The position numbers and the translations under genes are program-made. DNA of 64,000 bases from Coprothermobacter platensis DSM 11748 (GTDB lineage: Bacteria; Coprothermobacterota; Coprothermobacteria; Coprothermobacterales; Coprothermobacteraceae), in NCBI RefSeq assembly GCF_000378005.1, contig NZ_KB899040.1:5163-69162 (forward strand), read 5' to 3'. Shown one piece after another: positions 10,966 to 19,156 of this stretch (its first letter is position 1; each line of letters opens with the position of its first letter). The notes under the pieces were generated by a model, which had not been told where the DNA came from, ran no database searches, and worked only from the letters and a program-made list of their open reading frames with translations.

Positions 10966-12036
10966 ATGAGAGTGGAATATCGCTTGGATAATGCAACTAT
11001 TTTTATAAAGCCTGAACCACTTAAACGGATTTACTTAGAGCTTTCACGTGCCTGTAATTTAAGCTGCGCCATGTGTTTTAGGCATTTTTACAAAGAAGAC
11101 AGCACCAGCTTCATGGATGAAAGCACACTAAAAAACGTAATTGACCAAATTGCACATTCTTCTGTTGAAGAGGTAATCCTTGGTGGTATAGGTGAACCAT
11201 TTTTAAGCCCATATTGGAAAGACGCTATAAAATGGATAAAAGATGCGGGAAAACGTATAGCAATAACCACGAATGGCACGCTGATTGATCAAGAGACAGC
11301 GGCTTTCTTGGTGGCGAACGATGTTGACCGGCTTTACATTTCTGTAGAATCCTCCACTTTAGGCCATAACAATGTTGAAAGCACTATCCATGTTGCTGAC
11401 ATGATGAACATTATGAAGCAGTCAAGCCATACTGAAAATCCTGTCTTGTGCGCCGAAGTTGTTCTTATGAAAAGTACCTTGGAAGACAGTGTTATGCTCA
11501 TAAAAGAGCTTAGCCGCCATGGTTTTAAATACGTACTTTTAAACAACATTCTCCCCATGACTCCAAAGATGGACAATGAAGTCCTTTACGAAAAAAGTAA
11601 AGATGACAATCTATGGCATGAACTTTCTGCTCAGCTTTATAAAGATGTTGCTGTGGAATATCCGGAGTTCTCTATAAAAACAGAGCGCTTGTGCAGGTTT
11701 GTAGAGAGAAACGCCACTGTCATAGCAAGTGATGGTAGTGTGAGTCCTTGTTACCGTCTGCTTCATGATGGGGCAGAGCGCGTTCTCGGAAGAACAAAAA
11801 TGCTTAAGCGGTATTCTTTTGGCAATGTGAATAGCCAATCACTTGAAGAAATATGGGAAAGTTCGTCTTACACCATATTTAGATTCAAGGTACATCATGC
11901 TTTGTATCCATCTTGCACTGATTGTGGTTTTCATGGTGGCTGCGGTTTCTTGTTCAGCACTGATGGCGACTGCCGCAGCAATGTGCCAAGCTGTGGGGAT
12001 TGTTTGTGGTACAGGCAGATTATTTTATGCCCGTAG
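10966..12036 (+). CDS. Radical SAM/SPASM protein, tungsten-cofactor-oxidoreductase-maturase-like
   Basis: 356 aa. The radical SAM cluster site is C30, C34, C37 (SRACNLSCAMCF). The C-terminal region has many cysteines arranged as in SPASM domains (GSVSPCYR, PSCTDCGFHGGCGF, VPSCGDCLW), and the protein ends CLWYRQIILCP. That ending and the LELSRACNLSCAMCFRHF start resemble the maturases paired with tungsten aldehyde:ferredoxin oxidoreductases. No such oxidoreductase gene is in this window, so the substrate assignment is tentative. It lies 26 bp before ahcY, which recycles a product of SAM-dependent methylation rather than of radical SAM chemistry. It is probably expressed from a leaderless promoter. 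Confidence 0.7.
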   Translation: MRVEYRLDNATIFIKPEPLKRIYLELSRACNLSCAMCFRHFYKEDSTSFMDESTLKNVIDQIAHSSVEEVILGGIGEPFLSPYWKDAIKWIKDAGKRIAITTNGTLIDQETAAFLVANDVDRLYISVESSTLGHNNVESTIHVADMMNIMKQSSHTENPVLCAEVVLMKSTLEDSVMLIKELSRHGFKYVLLNNILPMTPKMDNEVLYEKSKDDNLWHELSAQLYKDVAVEYPEFSIKTERLCRFVERNATVIASDGSVSPCYRLLHDGAERVLGRTKMLKRYSFGNVNSQSLEEIWESSSYTIFRFKVHHALYPSCTDCGFHGGCGFLFSTDGDCRSNVPSCGDCLWYRQIILCP

Positions 12037-12062
12037 GATGACAGGGAAAGGAGTGAACAATT

Positions 12063-13301
12063 GTGAGTGAGGTAAGAAGACCAGAATTGTTTAACGAAGG
12101 GCTCATTAAAATTGAGTGGGTAAAGAAATTCATGCCAGTATGCGATGAATTAGAAAAAAGGTATGCCGAGTCAAAGCCATTTTCCGGCACGACTATTGCA
12201 ATGTGCATACACTTGGAAGCAAAAACGGCACGTCTTGCATTACTTCTTAAGAAGGCTGGAGCAGAGGTAATTGTAACAGGAAGCAACCCACTGTCAACGC
12301 AAGATGACGTTGCAGCGGCTTTGGCACACGAAGGTTTGCAGGTATTTGCCTGGAGGGGTGAATCACAAGAGGAATACGAACATAATTTGGAACGCCTCCT
12401 TTCTTTTAATCCGGACCTGATTTTGGATGACGGGTTTGATCTGACGACCATGTTGGTCCAACGCTTTCCTGAACAGGCAAGAAATGTTATTGGTGGCACA
12501 GAAGAGACAACCACAGGTGTAATCAGAGCGCGGAATATGGCCAAAGCTGGAGTACTGCCGTTTCCGGTGGTCGCTGTTAATGACGCACGTATAAAACATT
12601 TATTTGATAATAGATATGGTACTGGCGAATCATCTGTTTACAGCTTCATGCACAATACAAACCTCTTGGTGGGTGGAAAAACCTTTGTAGTTGCTGGTTT
12701 CGGGTTTGTTGGGCGAGGCATCGCAGAGAAACTACGTGGTTTGGGCGCTAACGTCATTGTTACTGAGGTTGATCCCATAAAAGCGTTGGAAGCTCACGCG
12801 GAGGGCTTTACTGTAATGAATATGGACAAGGCTTGTGAACGCGGAGAAGTGTTTATAACAGCTACTGGAGACATCCATGTCATACGTAAAGAGCACTTTT
12901 TAAAGATGAGAGATGGGGCCATTTTGGGGAATGCAGGGCATTTCAATGTTGAGGTGGATGTGGATGCGTTGGAGAAAATGGCTGAAGAGTCCTATGAAGC
13001 TAGACCAAACATAACAGGTTACAAACTTCCCAACGGTAAAGTTCTATTCTTGCTCGCTGAAGGCAGACTAATGAATTTAGCAGCAGGGCAGGGGCATCCT
13101 GCAGAAATCATGGATCTTTCGTTTGCTGCTCAGTTTCTTTCTTTAAAGTATCTGTTGGAACAAAAAGGGAAGTTAAACGCAGAAGTACTGATGGTACCAA
13201 CTATCATTGACGAAGACATAGCGTTTACAAAGCTTTCTTCATTGGGTATCAATATTGACACACTGACTGAAGAGCAAAAAGAATATTTGAGCCGCTGGTA
13301 A
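12063..13301 (+). CDS. ahcY: Adenosylhomocysteinase
   Basis: 412 aa from GTG 12063, with AGGAG upstream. It hydrolyses S-adenosylhomocysteine to adenosine and homocysteine and keeps SAM methylation going. Recognisable strings are CIHLEAKTARLALLLKKAGAEV near the N-terminus, the NAD-binding loop VVAGFGFVGRGIAEKLRGLGA, NVIGGTEETTTG and ILGNAGHFNVEVD. The length fits the shorter type found in thermophilic bacteria and archaea, lacking the insertion of eukaryotic enzymes. The stop codon lies in the loop of a terminator hairpin. Here the organism uses the hydrolase route; no Pfs/LuxS was seen in the window. Confidence 0.96.
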   Translation: MSEVRRPELFNEGLIKIEWVKKFMPVCDELEKRYAESKPFSGTTIAMCIHLEAKTARLALLLKKAGAEVIVTGSNPLSTQDDVAAALAHEGLQVFAWRGESQEEYEHNLERLLSFNPDLILDDGFDLTTMLVQRFPEQARNVIGGTEETTTGVIRARNMAKAGVLPFPVVAVNDARIKHLFDNRYGTGESSVYSFMHNTNLLVGGKTFVVAGFGFVGRGIAEKLRGLGANVIVTEVDPIKALEAHAEGFTVMNMDKACERGEVFITATGDIHVIRKEHFLKMRDGAILGNAGHFNVEVDVDALEKMAEESYEARPNITGYKLPNGKVLFLLAEGRLMNLAAGQGHPAEIMDLSFAAQFLSLKYLLEQKGKLNAEVLMVPTIIDEDIAFTKLSSLGINIDTLTEEQKEYLSRW

Positions 13302-13317
13302 CAGCGGCTCACCTTTT
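13289..13317. terminator. Compact terminator shared by convergent ahcY and peroxiredoxin genes
   Basis: GAGCCGCTG, loop GTAA, CAGCGGCTC, then ACCTTTTT on the plus strand. The 9-bp stem is perfect. The ahcY stop codon TAA is in the loop, and the stop TGA of the opposing peroxiredoxin gene overlaps the stem edge. Confidence 0.85.
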
Positions 13318-13764
13318 TATGTTTTCTTTGATGTAATCAAGTACTTGTTGGGCGTGCCCTTTTGCTTTTACCTTGCGCCATTCTTTGACAATTTCGTTCT
13401 CAGGGTTTATTAAGAATGTGCTGCGTTCAATACCCATCGTTTTCTTGCCGTACATGTTTTTTTCCTTCCAAACTCCAAAAGCGTCTGCCAAGATATGGTC
13501 TATATCACTGAGCAAGGGGAAAGGTATGCCCACTTTTTCCTTGAATTTTCTGAGTGTATCTGGTTTGTCTGGAGAAACGCCTATGATGTTGATGTCCATC
13601 TTCTCAAAGTCAGTGTATAACTGTGTAAATTCTGTCGCCTCCATGGTGCACCCTGATGTTAAAGCCCTTGGATAAAAATACAACACTCTCCATCCATGAA
13701 AATCGCTTAGTTTTACATGATTGTTCTCTGAGTCGACCAACGGCACAGTTAACCAGTTTTCCAT
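13309..13764 (-). CDS. bcp: Thiol peroxidase of the Bcp/PrxQ family
   Basis: 151 aa from ATG 13764, chosen because GGGGG lies 6 nt upstream; an ATG ten codons earlier has no ribosome site. It reduces peroxides using a peroxidatic cysteine. The motif YFYPRALTSGCTMEATEF holds the only cysteine in the protein, at about residue 39. The resolving cysteine five residues on (as in E. coli Bcp) is absent, so it must work as a 1-Cys enzyme with an external thiol. The conserved Arg (GIERSTFLI) is present. In an anaerobe it protects oxygen-sensitive Fe-S enzymes. Confidence 0.93.
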   Translation of the reverse strand: MENWLTVPLVDSENNHVKLSDFHGWRVLYFYPRALTSGCTMEATEFTQLYTDFEKMDINIIGVSPDKPDTLRKFKEKVGIPFPLLSDIDHILADAFGVWKEKNMYGKKTMGIERSTFLINPENEIVKEWRKVKAKGHAQQVLDYIKENIKR

Positions 13765-13798
13765 ACGTTGCCCCCTCGTGAAAGTTGTTTGCATACAT

Positions 13799-13804
13799 TA
13801 TAAT
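13799..13804 (+). promoter_or_regulatory. -10 box for a leaderless GGDEF gene
   Basis: A perfect TATAAT ends 6 nt before the ATG at 13811. There is no Shine-Dalgarno sequence and no clear -35 at 17 bp. Confidence 0.5.
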
Positions 13805-13810
13805 TCTGTT

Positions 13811-16800
13811 ATGGGAGTATGGGAATCACTTTTAACGCAAGCTAAGGGTATTGTATATTTGGATATTCCTACAGGTAAAGGGCGTACCCATACTCTGAAG
13901 GAATTGATGCAGATTGCTCCTGATAAAAGTTTATACAGTTTATATTACTCACCCTTAACAGGAATAGGTCAGCTCTTATACGATTTATTAAGTGAAGTAC
14001 GTGATGGTTTTTTTACAGATTATCCTGAACATGGCCCTGTTATAAGAAGATATTTGCATGACAGGTTTTTCCCAGCGCTGAGTTCTTTTAAACCATACAA
14101 ACCATTAGCGTTGAGCCAAGAGCAAACACTTCTATTTAACGCTTTAGTTGACTTAGTAAGAAGTACTGGAATAAAATACTGGTTTATTGATGATTGGCTT
14201 CAGGACGATTATAACTACATATTCTCCGTTGTTTTGCCTGAACTGGTCGCTGCAACGAATATTACGGTGTTTGTAGTTGGTGACGCATTTCCGAAAGAAA
14301 TTGCGGAAACCGTTGTGGATTTTGATTCATTGCAGCCTGTTTTACCACCACCCTCGTTCGCTGACTTCTGCCCATCTTTTGGTAAAGATAAGGAAACATC
14401 GTCAAAGCTTATTGAAGAAACTAAAGGAAATTGGCACGAAGTGTGGTTTTTGTGTAGAGCGCATGCTACCTCATTGGGAGATGCTGTGGAATCTGCAATA
14501 AAAGAACTACCGAAGGATGCTTTAGATTTGTTATTTGGTTTTGCCGTTATGGCAGAGCGGAACAGCGATTTTATAAAAGACATCTTATCTGAGGGTAAAG
14601 ACCCATCCATGTTGGAGCTTTTAGAAAAACTCCATTTAGTTTTTTGGGAGGCTCCTCTTTATAGATTCCCTTCTGGCAGAGTGCGAGAGCTCGTAAGAGG
14701 TCACATACCTCAGCAGAGACAAGAAGAAATCCTTGAATATGTAACAGACACCATGGCTCAGGCTGGTTACAGCGATTACTGGGGTAGGATCGCTACACGT
14801 TATCGAATGTTGGGGAAAAGGAAGAAGGAAGCATTTGCTCTTTTAATGGAGCTTAGGCAAGAAAAAGGAACTTCCGAGGCATTGAAAATCATTGAACGTT
14901 TAGATCAGCTTGGTGTCCAAAGGCCAGGTTATAAACGTTTGAAGAGTTTATGCTTATACTGGATGAACGATCTGAAAGGTGCGACAGAAACAATCCGCAC
15001 CATTGAGCATCCAAATATTGTTGATACTGCAAACTTAATAAGATTCCTCTCTTATTCAGGCGAAATAGATGAAGCTCAAAGAATGATAGATAAGTTATAT
15101 GAACATAAGAAACAAATGTTTGATTCGTTGTTTTTCCCACGTATTGCAGGTGATCTCGTTTTACCAGAACTGCTGAAAGGACATTATGAACAAGGTTTGG
15201 AACACTTAGAAACATTCTTGGATATAATCGTTGGCAGGAATGCATATTTGAGAGAACATCTGGGCTCTTTCTATAACAGTTTTGGTGTCTTATTGAGCTA
15301 TAATGGTCGTCTTTATGCTGCCTATGATGCTTTTGAGCGTGGTTTAGAGATTTTAGAACCGTTGGATGGTTCTGAGGTTTACTTGAGACTTTTAGCCAAT
15401 TTGTCCGATATCTCTTTAGAGATAGAAGGTCCGTCTTCTTCCTTCAAATATGTAAATGCTGCTTTTCGTAGCACTGCTCCTTGTACATTGGCTCTGAGGG
15501 CTGTAGCATTATCAAATTATTGTGCTACATATTTTCAGTTCATGGGAATGCCCACTGACGCACTGGAAGAACTGATTTCTCTTATAACATCTTCCGATCA
15601 TAAGACCAAGTTCGATGTGGGTGAAACTTCCAGTGTTATTTATTGGCTTAGCGGGAACATAGACAAAGCAGAGGAAACGTTGTTGCTTATGGATCCAGAA
15701 AGTGACGATGAAAAATTGCGATGGAATCTTTTTAGCAGTGTCATATGCGGACATCCTTTGCAGATGCCTCTAACAGCAGTTACTTTAAGTTCCAGCTATC
15801 CCATTTATGCTTTACTTTACCTGCTAAAAGAGGAAAAAGAACAATTGAAAAATGTAGAAGTTTTCAATAGTGATAGACCCATTGTATTGTTTTTGAGAGC
15901 TTTTAGGCAAGGCGATACAGTGGAGAATCTTATGTCCTTCGCGGTTCGGGCGGAACACGGCTGGTATTTAGCAGATGCCATGTTTATATATGAGTTCTTG
16001 GCTTCTCTTATAGATGGTAATGAGAAAGTGGCTTTTTTGGAAGAAGCTATGCGTTTAGCGATGCTTCTTGGCTTGGATGATAAAGTACGTATTATTCGCC
16101 AAAAGATACATTCTATGAACGTTCCACTGAGTCACAGTATGAACTTACAAATGCTTGAGAAAAGCCTTCTTTCATTGCCTTTGGAACAAGTTAATGTAGG
16201 CGGGTTTCTGAATTACTTAGGAAATATATTGGGGCATTTTTATGAGGAGTTTTTCCTCTCTGTAAGTCTGGGCGAGCAGAACTTTCGTATAGGTAGAGAA
16301 CGAATAAATGGGTTCACGATAAACATGTACTTACCGCCATTCTGGGGCACTTTTGTGGTAAAGAATGGCAGCATAGCGGATACATTAGCTTTGAAGGCCA
16401 TACTTCTTTCCATGGAAAAGGTTTGGAGTGCGCGTTATGGTACCAACGATGCATTGACAGGTTTGTTTAACAGAAACTTCGGGGTAGAGGTTTTGCACAG
16501 ACTTTGGGGCGGTTATGAGCGAGATGGCAGATCGTTCACCGTTGTTTTCTTCGATGTGGACGATTTAAAGACCATCAACGATACGTTGGGACATCCTGTA
16601 GGAGATGAAGCACTTAGACAGGTAAGCAAAGCATTAACGAAATACATTCGCCAAAGCGACTTCGCTGTTCGATGGGGCGGTGACGAGTTTCTCGTCATTC
16701 TTATGCAGGCTGATACTGAAGGTGCCGCCCATGTCGCCGCACGTATTGAATCAGAACTTATCAATTCACCTTTAACAATGAGTGTAAGCTTTGGCATTGT

Positions 16801-16894
16801 TGAAGCTAATGAAGTGAATTCATTAGATGATTTACTGCGTGAAGCAGACAAACGTATGTACGCCCAAAAAAGAACGAAAAAATTCAGAAGATAG
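13811..16894 (+). CDS. MalT-like ATPase/TPR protein with C-terminal diguanylate cyclase (GGDEF)
   Basis: 1027 aa from ATG 13811. Residues 10-230 look like the NTPase domain of MalT-type STAND regulators: a P-loop-like stretch IPTGKGRT (19-26) and Walker B-like FIDD (125-128). The catalytic P-loop lysine is replaced by Arg25, so hydrolysis is doubtful. A helical middle of about 600 residues has TPR character (LLSYNGRLYAAYDAFERGLE). The C-terminus from about 877 is a complete GGDEF domain: DALTGLFNR, signature GGDEF at 956-960 and an inhibitory RxxD site at 947-950. The place of the usual LuxR-type DNA-binding domain is thus taken by c-di-GMP synthesis. It is apparently leaderless. The signal is unknown. 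Confidence 0.85.
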   Translation: MGVWESLLTQAKGIVYLDIPTGKGRTHTLKELMQIAPDKSLYSLYYSPLTGIGQLLYDLLSEVRDGFFTDYPEHGPVIRRYLHDRFFPALSSFKPYKPLALSQEQTLLFNALVDLVRSTGIKYWFIDDWLQDDYNYIFSVVLPELVAATNITVFVVGDAFPKEIAETVVDFDSLQPVLPPPSFADFCPSFGKDKETSSKLIEETKGNWHEVWFLCRAHATSLGDAVESAIKELPKDALDLLFGFAVMAERNSDFIKDILSEGKDPSMLELLEKLHLVFWEAPLYRFPSGRVRELVRGHIPQQRQEEILEYVTDTMAQAGYSDYWGRIATRYRMLGKRKKEAFALLMELRQEKGTSEALKIIERLDQLGVQRPGYKRLKSLCLYWMNDLKGATETIRTIEHPNIVDTANLIRFLSYSGEIDEAQRMIDKLYEHKKQMFDSLFFPRIAGDLVLPELLKGHYEQGLEHLETFLDIIVGRNAYLREHLGSFYNSFGVLLSYNGRLYAAYDAFERGLEILEPLDGSEVYLRLLANLSDISLEIEGPSSSFKYVNAAFRSTAPCTLALRAVALSNYCATYFQFMGMPTDALEELISLITSSDHKTKFDVGETSSVIYWLSGNIDKAEETLLLMDPESDDEKLRWNLFSSVICGHPLQMPLTAVTLSSSYPIYALLYLLKEEKEQLKNVEVFNSDRPIVLFLRAFRQGDTVENLMSFAVRAEHGWYLADAMFIYEFLASLIDGNEKVAFLEEAMRLAMLLGLDDKVRIIRQKIHSMNVPLSHSMNLQMLEKSLLSLPLEQVNVGGFLNYLGNILGHFYEEFFLSVSLGEQNFRIGRERINGFTINMYLPPFWGTFVVKNGSIADTLALKAILLSMEKVWSARYGTNDALTGLFNRNFGVEVLHRLWGGYERDGRSFTVVFFDVDDLKTINDTLGHPVGDEALRQVSKALTKYIRQSDFAVRWGGDEFLVILMQADTEGAAHVAARIESELINSPLTMSVSFGIVEANEVNSLDDLLREADKRMYAQKRTKKFRR

Positions 16895-16921
16895 AAAGAG
16901 AAGAGCAGTTCTAAAAAGAAT

Positions 16922-18220
16922 TTATTTGCCAATACAAAAGTTGGAAAAAACAGTGGACAAGAGATCTTCCTCTACATCTCCATCAGTGATTGTGGTTATG
17001 TTTCTCAGAGCGGAAAAAAGGTCATCAGCGGCTACTTCGGCATATATGTTCAGATGTTCCAAAGCGTCCGAAATATCTCTTTGCGTTTTCTCAAGGAGCT
17101 GCAACTGTCTCTGACTTACCAGCAACTTCGGTGGTCTGTTCACATTCATGAAACGATTTATGCTATCCACCAAATCCTTTATGCCAGTTTTGTCTTTTGC
17201 ACTGACGAATGATGCATCTTTGTGTTGGAGAGGGCTTTTCCCTGCATCGACCTTGTTGCCTACCACTAAAACTCTGTCATTCTTGATAAGGTGAAATACA
17301 TGCTCATCTGCTTCGGTCCACCCTTCGCACGCATCATATAAGAAGACCACCAAATCAGCTTCGTTTATCTTGTTTAACGCCAGCTTGACACCCTCCTGTT
17401 CCACTGGATCATCGCTTTGGCGCAGCCCCGCTGTATCAACGACGTTCACTGGTATTTTTCCCAGAACGGTGTACTGTTCTACATAATCACGTGTTGTCCC
17501 TGGTATGTGTGAAACGATAGAGCGTTCTTGCCCGACCAAGGCATTCATGAGAGATGATTTTCCCACATTGGGCCGTCCAGCTATGACTACATTGATGCCT
17601 TTTCGCAAAACCTGAGCTGTTCTCGCATTTTCTATGAGTTCGCTGCACACCTGAAGGAGGTCTTTGAGTTCATTTTCTACACTGCTTTCTTCTACATCTT
17701 CTGGAAAATCCATGGCGGCTTGAAGCTTAGATAGCACATTAAGCACATGTTCTCTTAAATTACCTATGGCTTTACTTAGTCCACCATTGAGTGTCGTTTC
17801 CCCAGCCTGTAAAAGTTCTGTGCTTCTCGCCAATATGAGGTCGTTAACAGCTTCCGCTTGCGTTAAATCCATCTTACCGTTCATGAATGCTCTAAAAGTG
17901 AATTCTCCCGGTGCTGCAGGCTGCATACCGCTATCCAAGAGCGTCTCCATAAGGAGTTGCGCAATGAGTGGATTGCCATGACAGCTTATTTCGACCATTT
18001 CTTCGCCTGTATAGGAAAAAGGCTCCGGATACCATGTGACTACTATTTGATCTTCCACCTTATCAGAGTGAAATCGTCTTAGATGGGCATAACGCGGCTT
18101 AGTAAGTTTTTTATCTAAGAATGTTTCCACAATGGACTTACAGCCACTTCCTGAAATGCGTATGGTATGAAGTGCTCCGACACCCCAGGGAGTGGCTAAA
18201 GCAATAATAATCTGGTCCAA
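16922..18220 (-). CDS. mnmE: tRNA modification GTPase MnmE
   Basis: 432 aa from TTG 18220. With MnmG it installs the carboxymethylaminomethyl group on wobble uridine 34 of certain tRNAs. The N-terminal tetrahydrofolate-binding-like domain starts MDQIIIALATPWGVGALHTIRISG. The inserted G domain has GRPNVGKSSLMNALVG (G1), DTAGLRQS (G3) and NKVD (G4). The invariant C-terminal CIGK ends the protein. AGGTAG sits 8 nt before the TTG start, which is the only start that keeps the family N-terminus. It starts 8 bp after a membrane-protein gene of unknown function. Confidence 0.97.
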   Translation of the reverse strand: MDQIIIALATPWGVGALHTIRISGSGCKSIVETFLDKKLTKPRYAHLRRFHSDKVEDQIVVTWYPEPFSYTGEEMVEISCHGNPLIAQLLMETLLDSGMQPAAPGEFTFRAFMNGKMDLTQAEAVNDLILARSTELLQAGETTLNGGLSKAIGNLREHVLNVLSKLQAAMDFPEDVEESSVENELKDLLQVCSELIENARTAQVLRKGINVVIAGRPNVGKSSLMNALVGQERSIVSHIPGTTRDYVEQYTVLGKIPVNVVDTAGLRQSDDPVEQEGVKLALNKINEADLVVFLYDACEGWTEADEHVFHLIKNDRVLVVGNKVDAGKSPLQHKDASFVSAKDKTGIKDLVDSINRFMNVNRPPKLLVSQRQLQLLEKTQRDISDALEHLNIYAEVAADDLFSALRNITTITDGDVEEDLLSTVFSNFCIGK

Positions 18221-18228
18221 CTTATGAA

Positions 18229-19134
18229 CTACCTGCCAAAGGATACTTGGCTTTCCAAGAAATTAGAAAGCCATTGTGAACTACCCAAGGACGCAAGTAC
18301 GATAAGGACTGACGCTGCTGCGAAGTAGTTCATATATACCACAATGCCTCCGATGACCCATAACCATGGACTTTTTACGGCTTTTCTGACGGAACTAATA
18401 CCGTATCCTACCATGCGTATTATGAGGACCCAAAAGGCTATCCAAGAGAAAGCCCATATGATGGTAAAGATCACACTGGAATAGGATGGTATGGCATTCA
18501 CTGCCGCGTCCAAGAAAAGCTGACCCACCAGATCTATGAAAAAGTAAGCTGCGCCTAAGAAAACTGCTCCTACTGCAGAAGATAGTATGCTTCCCCAACT
18601 AATTGCAAAACCAGGAACGCTATCAGTTAAGAACCCCCAAATAACGCCTAATACTAAGAAACCGAGAACGCCGTATTTTGCTACGCTAGAGAAAGGTTTG
18701 AGCAAATAGTAGAATAAATCATTTCCAGGCATGGCCATGGTATTTACTGTTGCATTTGATTGATTTACCACATGTGAACCAATTAAAATAATGGGAATAA
18801 TGCCTTCGCTGCCAGGTGCTATGTAAACATCTGAACCCGCAGCTGTAATGCCATACCATGTTTTTCCAGAAAGCGTCAGATCTCCGAATTGTACAGAACC
18901 ATTGGATAGCGTTGTGATAACGGTGCTCTGACCACCATACTGGCTGTAATCCATTAAATAACCGTTAGGAGAAACTGTGTCCGGCTCGCTTCTCCAGTAA
19001 CCGGCGTAATTAGCAAACCCAAACTCATTTCCTACTACCAGTGATGCATGTGTGGAAGAAGGTACAACAACACATGCTAAAAGGGTTAGCAGGATGAAAA
19101 TGCCAAATAGATGCTTCTTTTTACGGGAACTCAT
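18229..19134 (-). CDS. Secreted/membrane protein of unknown function
   Basis: 301 aa, not recognised. It has a signal peptide (MSSRKKKHLFGIFILLTLLACVVV, cleavage near THA), an exported segment of about 110 residues rich in G, S, T and Y, then about four or five membrane helices from residue 150 to the end (VLGFLVLGVIWGFL, VFLGAAYFFIDL, FTIIWAFSWIAFWVLII, WVIGGIVVYMNYFAAASVLIVLA). The ATG has GGAGGTGG upstream. It lies between a beta-CASP nuclease and mnmE in one co-directional group. Nothing links it functionally to either. Confidence 0.75.
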   Translation of the reverse strand: MSSRKKKHLFGIFILLTLLACVVVPSSTHASLVVGNEFGFANYAGYWRSEPDTVSPNGYLMDYSQYGGQSTVITTLSNGSVQFGDLTLSGKTWYGITAAGSDVYIAPGSEGIIPIILIGSHVVNQSNATVNTMAMPGNDLFYYLLKPFSSVAKYGVLGFLVLGVIWGFLTDSVPGFAISWGSILSSAVGAVFLGAAYFFIDLVGQLFLDAAVNAIPSYSSVIFTIIWAFSWIAFWVLIIRMVGYGISSVRKAVKSPWLWVIGGIVVYMNYFAAASVLIVLASLGSSQWLSNFLESQVSFGR

Positions 19135-19156
19135 AAACTCCCACCTCCTGAAGAGG

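Noticed and set aside
12020-12544. Minus-strand open frame of 174 codons opposite ahcY
   Set aside because: Antisense to conserved ahcY coding sequence; composition is Ser/Cys-rich shadow.
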